Below are positions 16,901 through 24,464 of a DNA stretch of 64,000 nucleotides, one piece after another. Position 1 is the stretch's first letter. Every line of letters begins with the position of its first letter. Position numbers and translations under genes: made by a program. Origin of the DNA: Streptomyces sp. M92 (GTDB lineage Bacteria; Actinomycetota; Actinomycetes; Streptomycetales; Streptomycetaceae); the NCBI RefSeq assembly GCF_028473745.1, contig NZ_CP101137.1:3038001-3102000 (forward strand), given 5' to 3'. The notes below the pieces were generated by a model. It did no database searches and was not told where the DNA came from. It saw only the letters and a program-made list of their open reading frames with translations.

Positions 16901-17797
16901 CTGGTGCCGTCCGCCCACCCCTACCGCTGGTGGGGCATGTGGGACCCGACGGAGAGCAAGGTCCCGCTGCGCGACCGCGACAAGCCCGTCACGCTTTCCG
17001 GCAGCGCCCTGGACCAGTTGGCCAACACCTGCGCACTGCAGTGGTTCCTGGGCCGGGAGGTGAAGGCCGACGCTCCCGCGACCGCCGCCCAGGGTTTCGG
17101 CAACGTGGTGCACGTCCTCGCCGACGAGGTGGCCTCCGGGCACACCCCGGCCGACCTCGCCGTCCTCATGGAGCGCCTGGACTCCGTGTGGAACGCGCTC
17201 GCCTTCGACGCGCCGTGGAAGTCGGCGCAGGAGAAGGCCAACGCGCGCGTGGCGCTCGAACGCTTCCTGAAGTGGCACGTGATGGACCGCGCCGGACGCA
17301 CGCCGGTCGCCAGCGAGCACGACTTCGACGTGACCCTGGAGGCGGGCGACTACGAGGTGCGCATCCGCGGCCAGATGGACCGCGTGGAGACCGACGGTGA
17401 CGGCCGCGCCTACGTCGTCGACTTCAAGACCGGCAAACAGGCACCCACCTCCGCCGAGGTCGCCCACCACCCCCAGCTCGCCGTCTACCAGCTCGCCGTC
17501 CGAGAGGGCGCCGTCGACGAGGCCTTCGACGGCACCCGCCCCGCACCGGGCGGGGCCGAACTCGTCCAGCTGCGCCAGGGCGCGCCCAAGCGGGCCGGTG
17601 GCGAGACCCTGCCCAAGGTGCAGGCCCAGGAGTCCCTGGAGGGACCGGACGGCGAGTGGGTCGGAGACCTGCTGGCCACGGCCGCCGGGAAGGTCCTCGA
17701 CGAACGTTTCACCCCGACCGCGGGCCAGCACTGCGCCCACTGCGCCTTCCGCGCCTCGTGCAGCGCGCGGCCGGAGGGGCGGCACGTCGTGGAGTGA
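13985..17797 (+). CDS. adnA: AdnA-type ATP-dependent helicase-nuclease
   Basis: 1270 residues from GTG 13985; the N-terminus HPQVRRGSRGAYRLVRTPP looks like real protein, though ATG 14081 is in frame. This is a UvrD/RecB family helicase: Walker A GPGTGKTT (~57), DEYQDTDPAQ (~266), GDPDQSIYAFRGA, and motif V/VI blocks VRLMTAHRAKGLEW (~818) and VAATRARERL. A RecB-type nuclease follows with VVDFKTGK (~1143), and a C-terminal iron-sulfur Cys cluster CAHCAFRASC near 1250. It is the AdnA subunit of the actinobacterial AdnAB complex, which resects double-strand breaks. A ~175-residue Asp/Ala/Gly/Thr-rich insertion (residues ~465-638) with tandem repeats interrupts the helicase; it is not part of the family core. 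Confidence 0.9.
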   Translation: MSSFSSTRHPSHPQVRRGSRGAYRLVRTPPTRMDPPRLDAAQRSVVDHRSGPLLVLAGPGTGKTTTLVESVADRIARGGDPERILVLTFSRKAAVELRDRMALRMGAARAPRATTFHSFGYALVRAHQDSDLFVEPLRLLSGPEQDVTVRELLAGQVDLERAGLSHVRWPDELRACLTTRGFADEVRAVLARTRELGLGPEALKAFAGRIGRPDWGAAAVFLAEYLDVLDLQGVLDYAELVHRAVLLARRPEVAARLAAQYDAVYVDEYQDTDPAQVRLLHALAGGGRTLVAFGDPDQSIYAFRGADVNGILDFPAAFPRADGRPAPVEVLRTSRRSGAALLAATRLLTQRMPLTRLPAVKVRAHRELAPVRDGGRVEVYTYPTSGTELDNVADILRRAHLEDGVPWGEMAVLVRAGARGIPTVRRALTAAGVPLDIDGDDLPLRHEPAVAPLLTALRAVAEAETGGRVRPGTDEAADATPSGGADEAADTASGGGADDAGEPAPGAGGDEAGNVRGGVGPQDATDPGRVPGTGTAAQAGPESDPAVDAVPATRAKAAAPEPGVDTGTGVRGAAPEPGADTDTGVRAAAPEPGADTDTGVRAAEPEPGADKDTDTAAEAVADAGAGTAAAATRGEPARRAEEPCWLPTETALTLLTSPLAGMDAADLRRLGRALREEERAAGNPLPPPSDELLARALAEPERLAAHDPAYARGAQRLGALLRTARERLAGGGSAEEALWDLWEGTPWPTRLERSARRGGAAGRNADRDLDAVCALFATAARAEERTGGRGALNFLEEIDAEDIAADTLTRRAVRPDAVRLMTAHRAKGLEWRLVVVAGVQEGLWPDLRRRGSLLEADRIGRDGLAEPLTPGALLAEERRLFYVAATRARERLVVTAVKAPADDGDQPSRFLTELGVEPVDVTGRPRRPLAVAALVAELRATTVDPRVSGPLRQAAARRLARLAALADEDGRPLVPSAHPYRWWGMWDPTESKVPLRDRDKPVTLSGSALDQLANTCALQWFLGREVKADAPATAAQGFGNVVHVLADEVASGHTPADLAVLMERLDSVWNALAFDAPWKSAQEKANARVALERFLKWHVMDRAGRTPVASEHDFDVTLEAGDYEVRIRGQMDRVETDGDGRAYVVDFKTGKQAPTSAEVAHHPQLAVYQLAVREGAVDEAFDGTRPAPGGAELVQLRQGAPKRAGGETLPKVQAQESLEGPDGEWVGDLLATAAGKVLDERFTPTAGQHCAHCAFRASCSARPEGRHVVE
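15656..15835 (+). repeat. 45-bp tandem repeat (VNTR-like), about 4 units, in adnA
   Basis: Units begin at 15656, 15701, 15746 and 15791, each 45 bases (15 residues, AAPEPGADTDTGVRA type). Units 2 and 3 are nearly identical and unit 4 decays. The multiple-of-three unit keeps the frame open whatever the copy number. Confidence 0.9.
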
Positions 17798-17908
17798 GCC
17801 GCCGAAACCCACGCCCGAGACCGGTGTGACAAGTCGCACCACGCCTGCTGACCTGCGCTTCCCGGCGACTCCGTCGGCGCTCGCGCACCCGCTGTCAGTG
17901 CCCGCGGC

Positions 17909-17914
17909 TAGCCT
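17909..17914 (+). promoter_or_regulatory. -10 box of leaderless adnB transcript
   Basis: TAGCCT ends 7 bases before GTG 17922, the spacing that puts the transcription start at the start codon. No clear -35. Confidence 0.5.
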
Positions 17915-17921
17915 CTTGGAC

Positions 17922-20900
17922 GTGCCCGCCCATCTCACCGATCCCGAGCAGCTCAAGGAGCTCCTCGGTATCCCCTTCACCCCGGAGCAGACGGCCTGCA
18001 TCATCGCGCCGCCCGCCCCGCAGGTCATCGTGGCCGGCGCCGGGTCGGGCAAGACCACGGTGATGGCCGCACGCGTGGTGTGGCTGGTCGGCACCGGCCA
18101 GGTCGCCCCGGAACAGGTGCTCGGCCTCACCTTCACCAACAAGGCGGCCGGTGAACTCGCCGAACGCGTGCGCACCGCGCTCATCAGGGCCGGCGTCACC
18201 GACCCGGATGCGATCGACCCGGACGATCCGCCCGGCGAACCGGAGATCTCGACGTACCACGCCTTCGCGGGCCGCCTCCTGACCGACCACGGACTGCGCC
18301 TAGGCCTGGAGCCGACCTCCCGGCTGCTCGCCGACGCGACCCGCTACCAGCTCGCCGCGCGGGTTCTGCGTGAGGCGCCGGGCCCCTATCCGGCGCTCAC
18401 CCGCTCCTTCCCCGACCTCGTCGCGGACCTCCTCGCCCTCGACGCGGAACTCTCCGAGCATCTCGTCGCCCCCGGGGAACTGCGCACCTGGGACGCCGGT
18501 CTCCTCGGTTCCCTCCAGAGCGCCAAGCTCACCAACGCCGACCTGCGCAAGGTCCCGGAGGCCGCCGCCGCGCGCCGCGAACTCGCCGACCTGGTGAGCC
18601 GCTACCGCGCCGCCAAACGGGAGCGGGACCTGCTCGACTTCGGCGACCAGATCGCCCTGTCCGCGCGGCTGGCCGGGCTCCCGGAGGTGGGCCGCGTCCT
18701 GCGCGAGGAGTTCCGGGTCGTCCTGCTCGACGAGTACCAGGACACCTCGGTGGCCCAGCGCATCCTGCTGGCCGGTCTGTTCGGCGCCGGCACCGGCCAC
18801 CCGGTGACCGCCGTGGGCGACCCCTGCCAGGCGATCTACGGCTGGCGGGGCGCCTCGGTCGCCAACCTCGACGACTTCCCCGAGCACTTCGCGCACGCCG
18901 ACGGCCGCCCCGCCGCCCGGCAGGCGCTCAGCGAGAACCGCCGCAGCGGCGGACGACTCCTCGACCTCGCCAACGGCCTGGCCGAGCCCCTGCGCGCCAT
19001 GCACGCGGGCGTGGAAGCCCTGCGCCCCGCCCCGGGCGCCGAACGCGACGGCACGGTCCGCTGCGCCCTGCTGCCCACCCACGCGGAGGAGATCGACTGG
19101 ATCGCCGACTCCATCGCCCACCTGGTGCGCACCGGCACGGCGCCCGGTGAGGTCGCCGTCCTGTGCCGTACGGCGACCGACTTCGCCGAAATCCAGGGCG
19201 CCCTGGTGACCCGCGACGTGCCCGTAGAGGTCGTGGGCCTGTCCGGGCTGCTGCACCTGCCCGAGGTGGCCGACCTGGTCGCCGTCTGCGAAGTCCTCCA
19301 GGACCCCGGCGCCAACGCCTCCCTGGTCCGCCTGCTCACCGGCCCGCGCTGGCGCATCGGCCCACGGGACCTCGCCCTGCTGGGGCGCCGCGCCCGGCTC
19401 CTGGTGAGCCACGCGCGTGTGGACGGCGACGACGACCCCGACCGGCGGCTCGCCGCGGCCGTCGAGGGCGTCGACCCCTCCGAGGTGATATCGCTCGCGG
19501 ACGCCCTCGACACCTTCCTGGAGACGCCGCTGGACGGCAGCGGGGACGACGACGGCCTGCCGTTCTCGCCCGACGCGCGCGTACGGTTCGCGCGGCTCGC
19601 CACCGAACTGCGCGACCTGCGCCGGGCCCTCGCCGACCCGCTCATGGACGTACTGCACCGCGTCCTCGCCGTCACCGGCCTGGAGGTCGAGCTGTCGGCG
19701 TCCCCCCACGCCCTGGCCGCCCGCCGCCGCGAGACCCTGTCGAACTTCCTGGACGTCGCCGCGTCCTTCGCCGCCAGCGACGGCGAGGCCACCCTGCTCG
19801 CCTTCCTGGGCTTCCTGCGCACCGCCGCCCAGTACGAGAAGGGCCTCGACAACGCCCTGCCGGGCGGCGAGAACACCGTCAAGGTACTCACCGCGCACAA
19901 GTCCAAGGGCCTGGAGTGGGACGTCGTCGCCGTGCCGGGCCTGGTCACCGGCACCTTTCCCAGCGGTCAGGGCCGGGAGAAGTGGACCGCTCAGGGCAAG
20001 GTGCTGCCGCACGGCCTGCGCGGTGACGCCGACACCCTGCCCGACGTCGAGTCCTGGGACTCGCGGGGCCTGAAGGCCTTCCACGAGGCCATGAAGGAAC
20101 ACCAGCACACCGAGGAGCTGCGCCTCGGCTACGTCACCTTCACCCGTCCCCGCTCCCTGCTGCTGGGTTCCGGACACTGGTGGGGACCCAGCCAGAAGAA
20201 GCCCCGCGGACCGTCCGGCTTCCTCATGGCCCTGTACGAACACTGCGCCGCCGGACACGGCGAGATCGAGGCATGGGCGGACGAACCCGCCGAGGGCGAG
20301 GAGAACCCGGCCCTGCACCGGGCCGCCGCCGACCACGCCTGGCCCCTGCCACTCGACGCCGACGCCCTCGCCCGCCGCAGGGCCGCCGCCGAGACGGTCC
20401 TCGCCCACCTGGACGACCTCGCCGCGCAACAGGACGACCACCCCGCCGCCACCCACGACCCGGACACCTACGACGACCCCGACTGGCCGCCGCCCCCGGA
20501 CGCCGAAGCACCCCTGGACGAAGGCGGCCCGCTCGATCCCGGCTGGACCGAGGAAGACTCCGCCGACTGGGACTCCTGGACCACGGACCGCCCCGTCGCG
20601 CCACCACTCCACACGAAGCCACCGGCCCGCCCTGCCGTCCCGCACCAGGCGCCTCCTTCGGACCGGCCCGCCGCCCCCTCCCGCCTCACTCCGGAGGAAG
20701 CCCGCACCGTCGCTTCCTGGGACCGCGACCTCGACGCCCTCACCGGCGAACTCCTGCGCTCCCGGGAGAGCGTCACCGAAGTGCCGCTCCCGGCGTCGCT
20801 GACCGCCTCCCAACTGCTCAGCATGGCCGCCGACCCGGACGGCTTCGCACAGGAGCTGGCCAGACCCATGCCCCGGCCGCCCCAGCCCGCCGCCCGCCGC

Positions 20901-21416
20901 GGCACCCGCTTCCACGCCTGGGTCGAGGCACGCTTCGAACCGCTGACGCTGCCCCTGCTGGAGCCGGAGGAGCTGCCGGGCAGCGATGCCGAGATCGCCG
21001 GCGAACACGACCTGAAGTTCCTGAAGGAGGCCTTCGAACGCACCGAGTACGCCCGCCGCACCCCCTACCGCGTAGAGGCGCCGTTCCAGCTCTCGCTCGC
21101 GGGACGAGTCGTACGCGGCCGCATCGACGCCGTCTACAAGGAGGGCGACGGCCAGACGGCCACATTCGAGATCGTCGACTGGAAGACGAGCCGGGCCGGC
21201 ACCGCCGACCCGCTCCAGCTCGCGCTCTACCGCCTCGCCTGGGCCGAGCAGCAGCGCGTACCCCTGGAATCGGTCACCGCCGCCTTCCTGTACGTGCGCA
21301 CCGGCGAGGTGGTGCGGCCCGCCGGGCTGCCGGGCCGGGCCGAGCTGGAGAGGCTGCTGCTGGCCGACCCGCTCGGTGACGAACCGCACGATCGGGGTGC
21401 CGGTGCGGGCCGATAG
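17922..21416 (+). CDS. adnB: AdnB-type ATP-dependent helicase-nuclease
   Basis: 1164 residues from GTG 17922; the frame is open further upstream but overlaps adnA, and the TAGCCT box 7 bases before this GTG supports it. UvrD/RecB helicase: IPFTPEQTACI Q-motif, Walker A GAGSGKTT (~41), DEYQDTSVAQ (~270), GDPCQAIYGWRGA, KVLTAHKSKGLEWDVV, and VTFTRPRSLLLGS. A RecB-like nuclease near the C-terminus has EIVDWKTSRAGTADPLQLALY (D-x-K near 1086, then QxxxY). Unlike AdnA it lacks the Cys cluster. A ~150-residue acidic/Pro-rich stretch (~850-950) separates helicase from nuclease. Together with AdnA it should form the heterodimeric double-strand-break resection motor, the role played by RecBCD in E. coli. 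Confidence 0.92.
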   Translation: MPAHLTDPEQLKELLGIPFTPEQTACIIAPPAPQVIVAGAGSGKTTVMAARVVWLVGTGQVAPEQVLGLTFTNKAAGELAERVRTALIRAGVTDPDAIDPDDPPGEPEISTYHAFAGRLLTDHGLRLGLEPTSRLLADATRYQLAARVLREAPGPYPALTRSFPDLVADLLALDAELSEHLVAPGELRTWDAGLLGSLQSAKLTNADLRKVPEAAAARRELADLVSRYRAAKRERDLLDFGDQIALSARLAGLPEVGRVLREEFRVVLLDEYQDTSVAQRILLAGLFGAGTGHPVTAVGDPCQAIYGWRGASVANLDDFPEHFAHADGRPAARQALSENRRSGGRLLDLANGLAEPLRAMHAGVEALRPAPGAERDGTVRCALLPTHAEEIDWIADSIAHLVRTGTAPGEVAVLCRTATDFAEIQGALVTRDVPVEVVGLSGLLHLPEVADLVAVCEVLQDPGANASLVRLLTGPRWRIGPRDLALLGRRARLLVSHARVDGDDDPDRRLAAAVEGVDPSEVISLADALDTFLETPLDGSGDDDGLPFSPDARVRFARLATELRDLRRALADPLMDVLHRVLAVTGLEVELSASPHALAARRRETLSNFLDVAASFAASDGEATLLAFLGFLRTAAQYEKGLDNALPGGENTVKVLTAHKSKGLEWDVVAVPGLVTGTFPSGQGREKWTAQGKVLPHGLRGDADTLPDVESWDSRGLKAFHEAMKEHQHTEELRLGYVTFTRPRSLLLGSGHWWGPSQKKPRGPSGFLMALYEHCAAGHGEIEAWADEPAEGEENPALHRAAADHAWPLPLDADALARRRAAAETVLAHLDDLAAQQDDHPAATHDPDTYDDPDWPPPPDAEAPLDEGGPLDPGWTEEDSADWDSWTTDRPVAPPLHTKPPARPAVPHQAPPSDRPAAPSRLTPEEARTVASWDRDLDALTGELLRSRESVTEVPLPASLTASQLLSMAADPDGFAQELARPMPRPPQPAARRGTRFHAWVEARFEPLTLPLLEPEELPGSDAEIAGEHDLKFLKEAFERTEYARRTPYRVEAPFQLSLAGRVVRGRIDAVYKEGDGQTATFEIVDWKTSRAGTADPLQLALYRLAWAEQQRVPLESVTAAFLYVRTGEVVRPAGLPGRAELERLLLADPLGDEPHDRGAGAGR

Positions 21417-21419
21417 GCT
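21414..21419 (+). promoter_or_regulatory. -10 box (TAGGCT) overlapping the adnB stop codon
   Basis: TAGGCT begins with the TAG stop of adnB and ends exactly 7 bases before ATG 21427, so the M20 peptidase gene probably has its own leaderless promoter inside the adnB end. Confidence 0.5.
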
Positions 21420-21426
21420 CGTGAGC

Positions 21427-22830
21427 ATGAGCGACACCCCGGACAGCGCTGTCCGTACGTACATCGAGCACCACCGCGCCGCCTTCCTCGACGACCTCGT
21501 CGAGTGGCTGCGCATTCCGTCCGTGTCGGCCCAGCCCGACCACGCGACCGATGTGCGCCGCAGCGCCGACTGGCTCGCCGCCAAACTGAAGGAGACCGGT
21601 TTCCCGACCACCGAGGTGTGGCCCACACCGGGCGCCTCCGCGGTCTTCGCCGAATGGCCCTCGGGCGACCCGCAGGCACCGACGGTCCTCGTCTACGGCC
21701 ACCACGACGTGCAGCCCGCCGCCCGCGCGGACGGCTGGCACAGCGAGCCCTTCGAACCCGTCGTCCGCGAGAACCGCCTCTACGCGCGCGGGGCCGCCGA
21801 CGACAAGGGGCAGGTGTTCTTCCACACACTCGGCGTCCGAGCCCACCTGGCGGCCACCGGCCGCACCGCCCCCGCGGTCAACCTCAAGCTGCTGATCGAG
21901 GGCGAGGAGGAATCCGGCTCCCCGCACTTCCGCGCGCTGGTCGAGGAGCGCGCCGACCGGCTTGGCGCCGACGCGGTCGTCGTCTCCGACACGGGCATGT
22001 GGTCCGAGGACACCCCCACGGTGTGCACCGGCATGCGCGGCCTGGCCGAGTGCGAGATCCGGCTGCACGGACCCGACCAGGACATCCACTCCGGCTCCTT
22101 CGGGGGCGCGGTCCCCAACCCGGCCACCGCCGTCGCCCGCCTGGTCGCCGCCCTGCACGACGAGCACGCGCGCGTGGCGATCCCGGGCTTCTACGACGGC
22201 GTGATCGAGCTCACCGAGCGCGAGCGCGCCCTCTTCGCCGAGCTGCCCTTCGACGAGGGGCAGTGGCTGCGCACGGCCAAGTCCCACGCCGCGCACGGCG
22301 AGGCCGGGCACACCACCCTGGAACGGGTCTGGGCCCGCCCCACCGCCGAGGTCAACGGCATCGGAGGCGGCTACCAGGGCCCCGGCAGCAAGACGATCAT
22401 CCCGGCGTCCGCCATGGTGAAGCTGTCCTTCCGGCTGGTCGCGGGCCAGGACCCCGACCACGTCGAGAAGGCCGTCCGCGCCTGGGCGGCCGAGCAGGTG
22501 CCCGCCGGGATCCGCTGCGAGATCACCTTCGGCTCGGCCACCCGGCCGTGCCTGACTCCGCTGGACCACCCGGCGCTCCAGTCGGTCGTCCGCGCCATGG
22601 GCCGGGCCTTCGGGAAACCGGTCCGCTTCACCCGCGAGGGCGGCTCCGGCCCGGCCGCCGACCTCCAGGAGGTGCTGGGGGCGCCGGTGCTCTTCCTCGG
22701 CATCTCCGTCCCCTCCGACGGCTGGCACGCCCCCGACGAGAAGGTGGAGCTGGACCTGCTGCTCAAAGGCGTCGAAACATCCGCCCACCTGTGGGGTGAC
22801 CTGGCGGAGTACTGGCGCCACGCCCCCTGA
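21427..22830 (+). CDS. M20 family metallopeptidase (dipeptidase)
   Basis: 467 residues from ATG 21427 (GTG 21421 possible). M20 motifs: VYGHHDVQPA (first metal His/Asp), YARGAADDKGQ (bridging Asp), and EGEEESGSPHF (Glu pair: catalytic base and metal ligand). The dimerisation domain follows, then REGGSGPAADL and HAPDEKVEL with the distal ligand. No signal peptide, so cytoplasmic. Members of this clade hydrolyse dipeptides or related amide substrates using two zinc ions; the exact substrate cannot be told from sequence. Length is normal. It sits between a repair gene and nudC with no obvious functional link. Confidence 0.9.
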   Translation: MSDTPDSAVRTYIEHHRAAFLDDLVEWLRIPSVSAQPDHATDVRRSADWLAAKLKETGFPTTEVWPTPGASAVFAEWPSGDPQAPTVLVYGHHDVQPAARADGWHSEPFEPVVRENRLYARGAADDKGQVFFHTLGVRAHLAATGRTAPAVNLKLLIEGEEESGSPHFRALVEERADRLGADAVVVSDTGMWSEDTPTVCTGMRGLAECEIRLHGPDQDIHSGSFGGAVPNPATAVARLVAALHDEHARVAIPGFYDGVIELTERERALFAELPFDEGQWLRTAKSHAAHGEAGHTTLERVWARPTAEVNGIGGGYQGPGSKTIIPASAMVKLSFRLVAGQDPDHVEKAVRAWAAEQVPAGIRCEITFGSATRPCLTPLDHPALQSVVRAMGRAFGKPVRFTREGGSGPAADLQEVLGAPVLFLGISVPSDGWHAPDEKVELDLLLKGVETSAHLWGDLAEYWRHAP

Positions 22831-22986
22831 GCGGCTGTTCTGCCCGGGACCGGGCCGGCACCGCGCGCGGCACACTGGAAAGGCCGCCGTACCGCCCGTG
22901 CCCTCCCGGACCCGGTCGCCAACCGCCGCACGAACCGCTAACCGCCTGCCGAACCGAAACGCTCACCGGGGGAGTTGGAAGCACCC

Positions 22987-23931
22987 GTGACCACCTGGAC
23001 CGACCACACCGCCGACCGTCCCATCTCGCTCACCGCCCCGAGCGGCATCGACCGTGCCGCCCACCACCGCCTCGACGAGGCCTGGCTCGCGGCGGCGTGG
23101 AGCCACCCCTCGACGCGCTGTTTCGTGGTCTCCGGCGGTCAGGTCCTGATCGACGAGACGCCCGACGGACGTACCGAACTCGTCATGACGCCGTCCTTCG
23201 AGGCGCCGCTGACCGAGGCACACCGGTACTTTTTGGGCACCGACGAGGACGGCGTCAGCTACTTCGCGCTCCAGAAGGACTCCCTGCCCGGCCGCATGGA
23301 CCAGTCCGCCCGCCCGGCCGGTCTGCGCGAGGCCGGCCTGCTCCTGTCGCCCCGCGACGCCGGTCTGATGGCCCACGCGGTCGCCCTGGAGAACTGGCAG
23401 CGCCTGCACCGGTTCTGCTCCCGCTGCGGCGAGCGCACCGTCATCGCCGCGGCCGGCCACATCCGCCGCTGCCCCGCGTGCGGGGCCGAGCACTACCCGC
23501 GCACCGACCCCGCGGTGATCATGGCGGTGACGGACGACGAGGACCGCCTCCTGCTCGGCCGCCAGGTCCACTGGCCCGAGGGCCGTTTCTCGACGCTCGC
23601 CGGGTTCGTGGAGCCCGGCGAGTCCATCGAGCAGTCGGTGCGCCGAGAGGTGCAGGAGGAGGTCGGCGTCACCGTCGGTCCCGTCGAGTACGTCGCCAGC
23701 CAGCCTTGGCCCTTCCCGTCGAGCCTGATGCTGGGGTTCATGGCGCGCGCCACCTCGACCGAGATCGACGTCGACGGCGACGAGATCCACGAGGCCCGCT
23801 GGTTCTCCCGCGACGAGCTGGACGCCGCCTTCGAGTCCGGCGAGGTGCTCCCGCCCTACGGCATCTCCATCGCGGCCCGCCTGATCGAGCTCTGGTACGG
23901 CAAGCCGCTGCCCACGCGCGGCGCCTTCTGA
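22987..23931 (+). CDS. nudC: NudC-type NAD+ / NAD-RNA pyrophosphatase
   Basis: 314 residues. GTG 22987 is 12 bases after GGGGGAG; a TTG at 22975 directly abuts that site and is less likely. The middle carries a zinc ribbon (CSRCGER and CPACGAEH, ~residues 138-165), then YPRTDPAVIM, and the Nudix box with GFVEPGES and REVQEEVG. The downstream SQPWPFPSSLMLGF is the NudC signature (SQPWPFPxS). Such enzymes split NAD+ to NMN and AMP and remove NAD caps from RNA in the cytoplasm. A strong bidirectional terminator follows. Confidence 0.95.
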   Translation: MTTWTDHTADRPISLTAPSGIDRAAHHRLDEAWLAAAWSHPSTRCFVVSGGQVLIDETPDGRTELVMTPSFEAPLTEAHRYFLGTDEDGVSYFALQKDSLPGRMDQSARPAGLREAGLLLSPRDAGLMAHAVALENWQRLHRFCSRCGERTVIAAAGHIRRCPACGAEHYPRTDPAVIMAVTDDEDRLLLGRQVHWPEGRFSTLAGFVEPGESIEQSVRREVQEEVGVTVGPVEYVASQPWPFPSSLMLGFMARATSTEIDVDGDEIHEARWFSRDELDAAFESGEVLPPYGISIAARLIELWYGKPLPTRGAF

Positions 23932-23945
23932 GGTGAGACACGGAC

Positions 23946-23984
23946 AGAGGGGTGGCCCTCCCCGGCGGGGAGGGCCACCCCTCT
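23946..23984. terminator. Strong bidirectional terminator
   Basis: 18-bp perfect stem (left arm 23946-23963, loop GGC, right arm 23967-23984) between nudC on the plus strand and the mycoredoxin gene on the minus strand. Confidence 0.85.
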
Positions 23985-24017
23985 GCTTGTCGCCTGTCGG
24001 GCGTCGTGCCGGTGCGC

Positions 24018-24260
24018 TTACGCGCCGACCTTCTGCTTCACCTGCGCCAGCGACGGGTTCGTCAGCGTCGATCCGTCGGGGAAGAGGACGGTTGGGACCG
24101 TCTGGTTTCCGCCATTCGCCTTCTCCACGAACGCTGCGGACTCCGGGTCCTGCTCGATGTTGATCTCGGTGTACGCGATGCCCTCGCGGTCCATCTGGCT
24201 CTTCAGCCGACGGCAGTAGCCGCACCACGTGGTGCTGTACATCGTCACAGTGCCCGGCAT
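24018..24260 (-). CDS. mrx1: Mycoredoxin (glutaredoxin-like, CGYC)
   Basis: 80 residues. The protein MPGTVTMYSTTWCGYCRRL has the CxxC active site as CGYC at ~13-16, with QTVPTVLF (the cis-Pro TVP) and the GSTLTNPS block downstream: a thioredoxin-fold glutaredoxin. In mycothiol-producing actinobacteria these are mycoredoxins, reducing mycothiol-protein mixed disulfides. GAAGGAG is well placed upstream. The promoter is of the sigma-R class (see 24323-24349), which fits: sigma-R controls the thiol-disulfide stress response in Streptomyces. The gene is monocistronic, with terminator and divergent uvrD2 on either side. Confidence 0.93.
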   Translation of the reverse strand: MPGTVTMYSTTWCGYCRRLKSQMDREGIAYTEINIEQDPESAAFVEKANGGNQTVPTVLFPDGSTLTNPSLAQVKQKVGA

Positions 24261-24322
24261 GTCTCTCGCGCTCCTTCGGCGGCTCGGGAAATTCGGCGGC
24301 GCCTGGAGGGCCGCACGAAGGG

Positions 24323-24349
24323 AACGTCCATAGCGGCCCCACCATTCCC
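24323..24349 (-). promoter_or_regulatory. Sigma-R type promoter of mycoredoxin
   Basis: Read on the minus strand: GGGAAT (24349-24344), exactly 18 bases, GTT (24325-24323). Predicted start near 24316, leaving a ~55-base leader with a good ribosome site. Same pattern as at moeZ and sigRp2. Confidence 0.85.
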
Positions 24350-24464
24350 GCGGCGTGTGACACCTGCCGCAGCGATACGCGCATTGATCGCATTGGTACG
24401 ACTATCGGTGCGTGCCTGTGGACAACCGACGCACCCGTCACCTGCGACCTGGCAGCATGGCGGT

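Noticed and set aside
13955..18199. 1400-codon minus-strand open frame opposite adnA, and a similar one at 18300-21626 opposite adnB
   Set aside because: Antisense shadows of the helicase genes; Gly/Arg/Val-rich, no motif, wrong codon bias.
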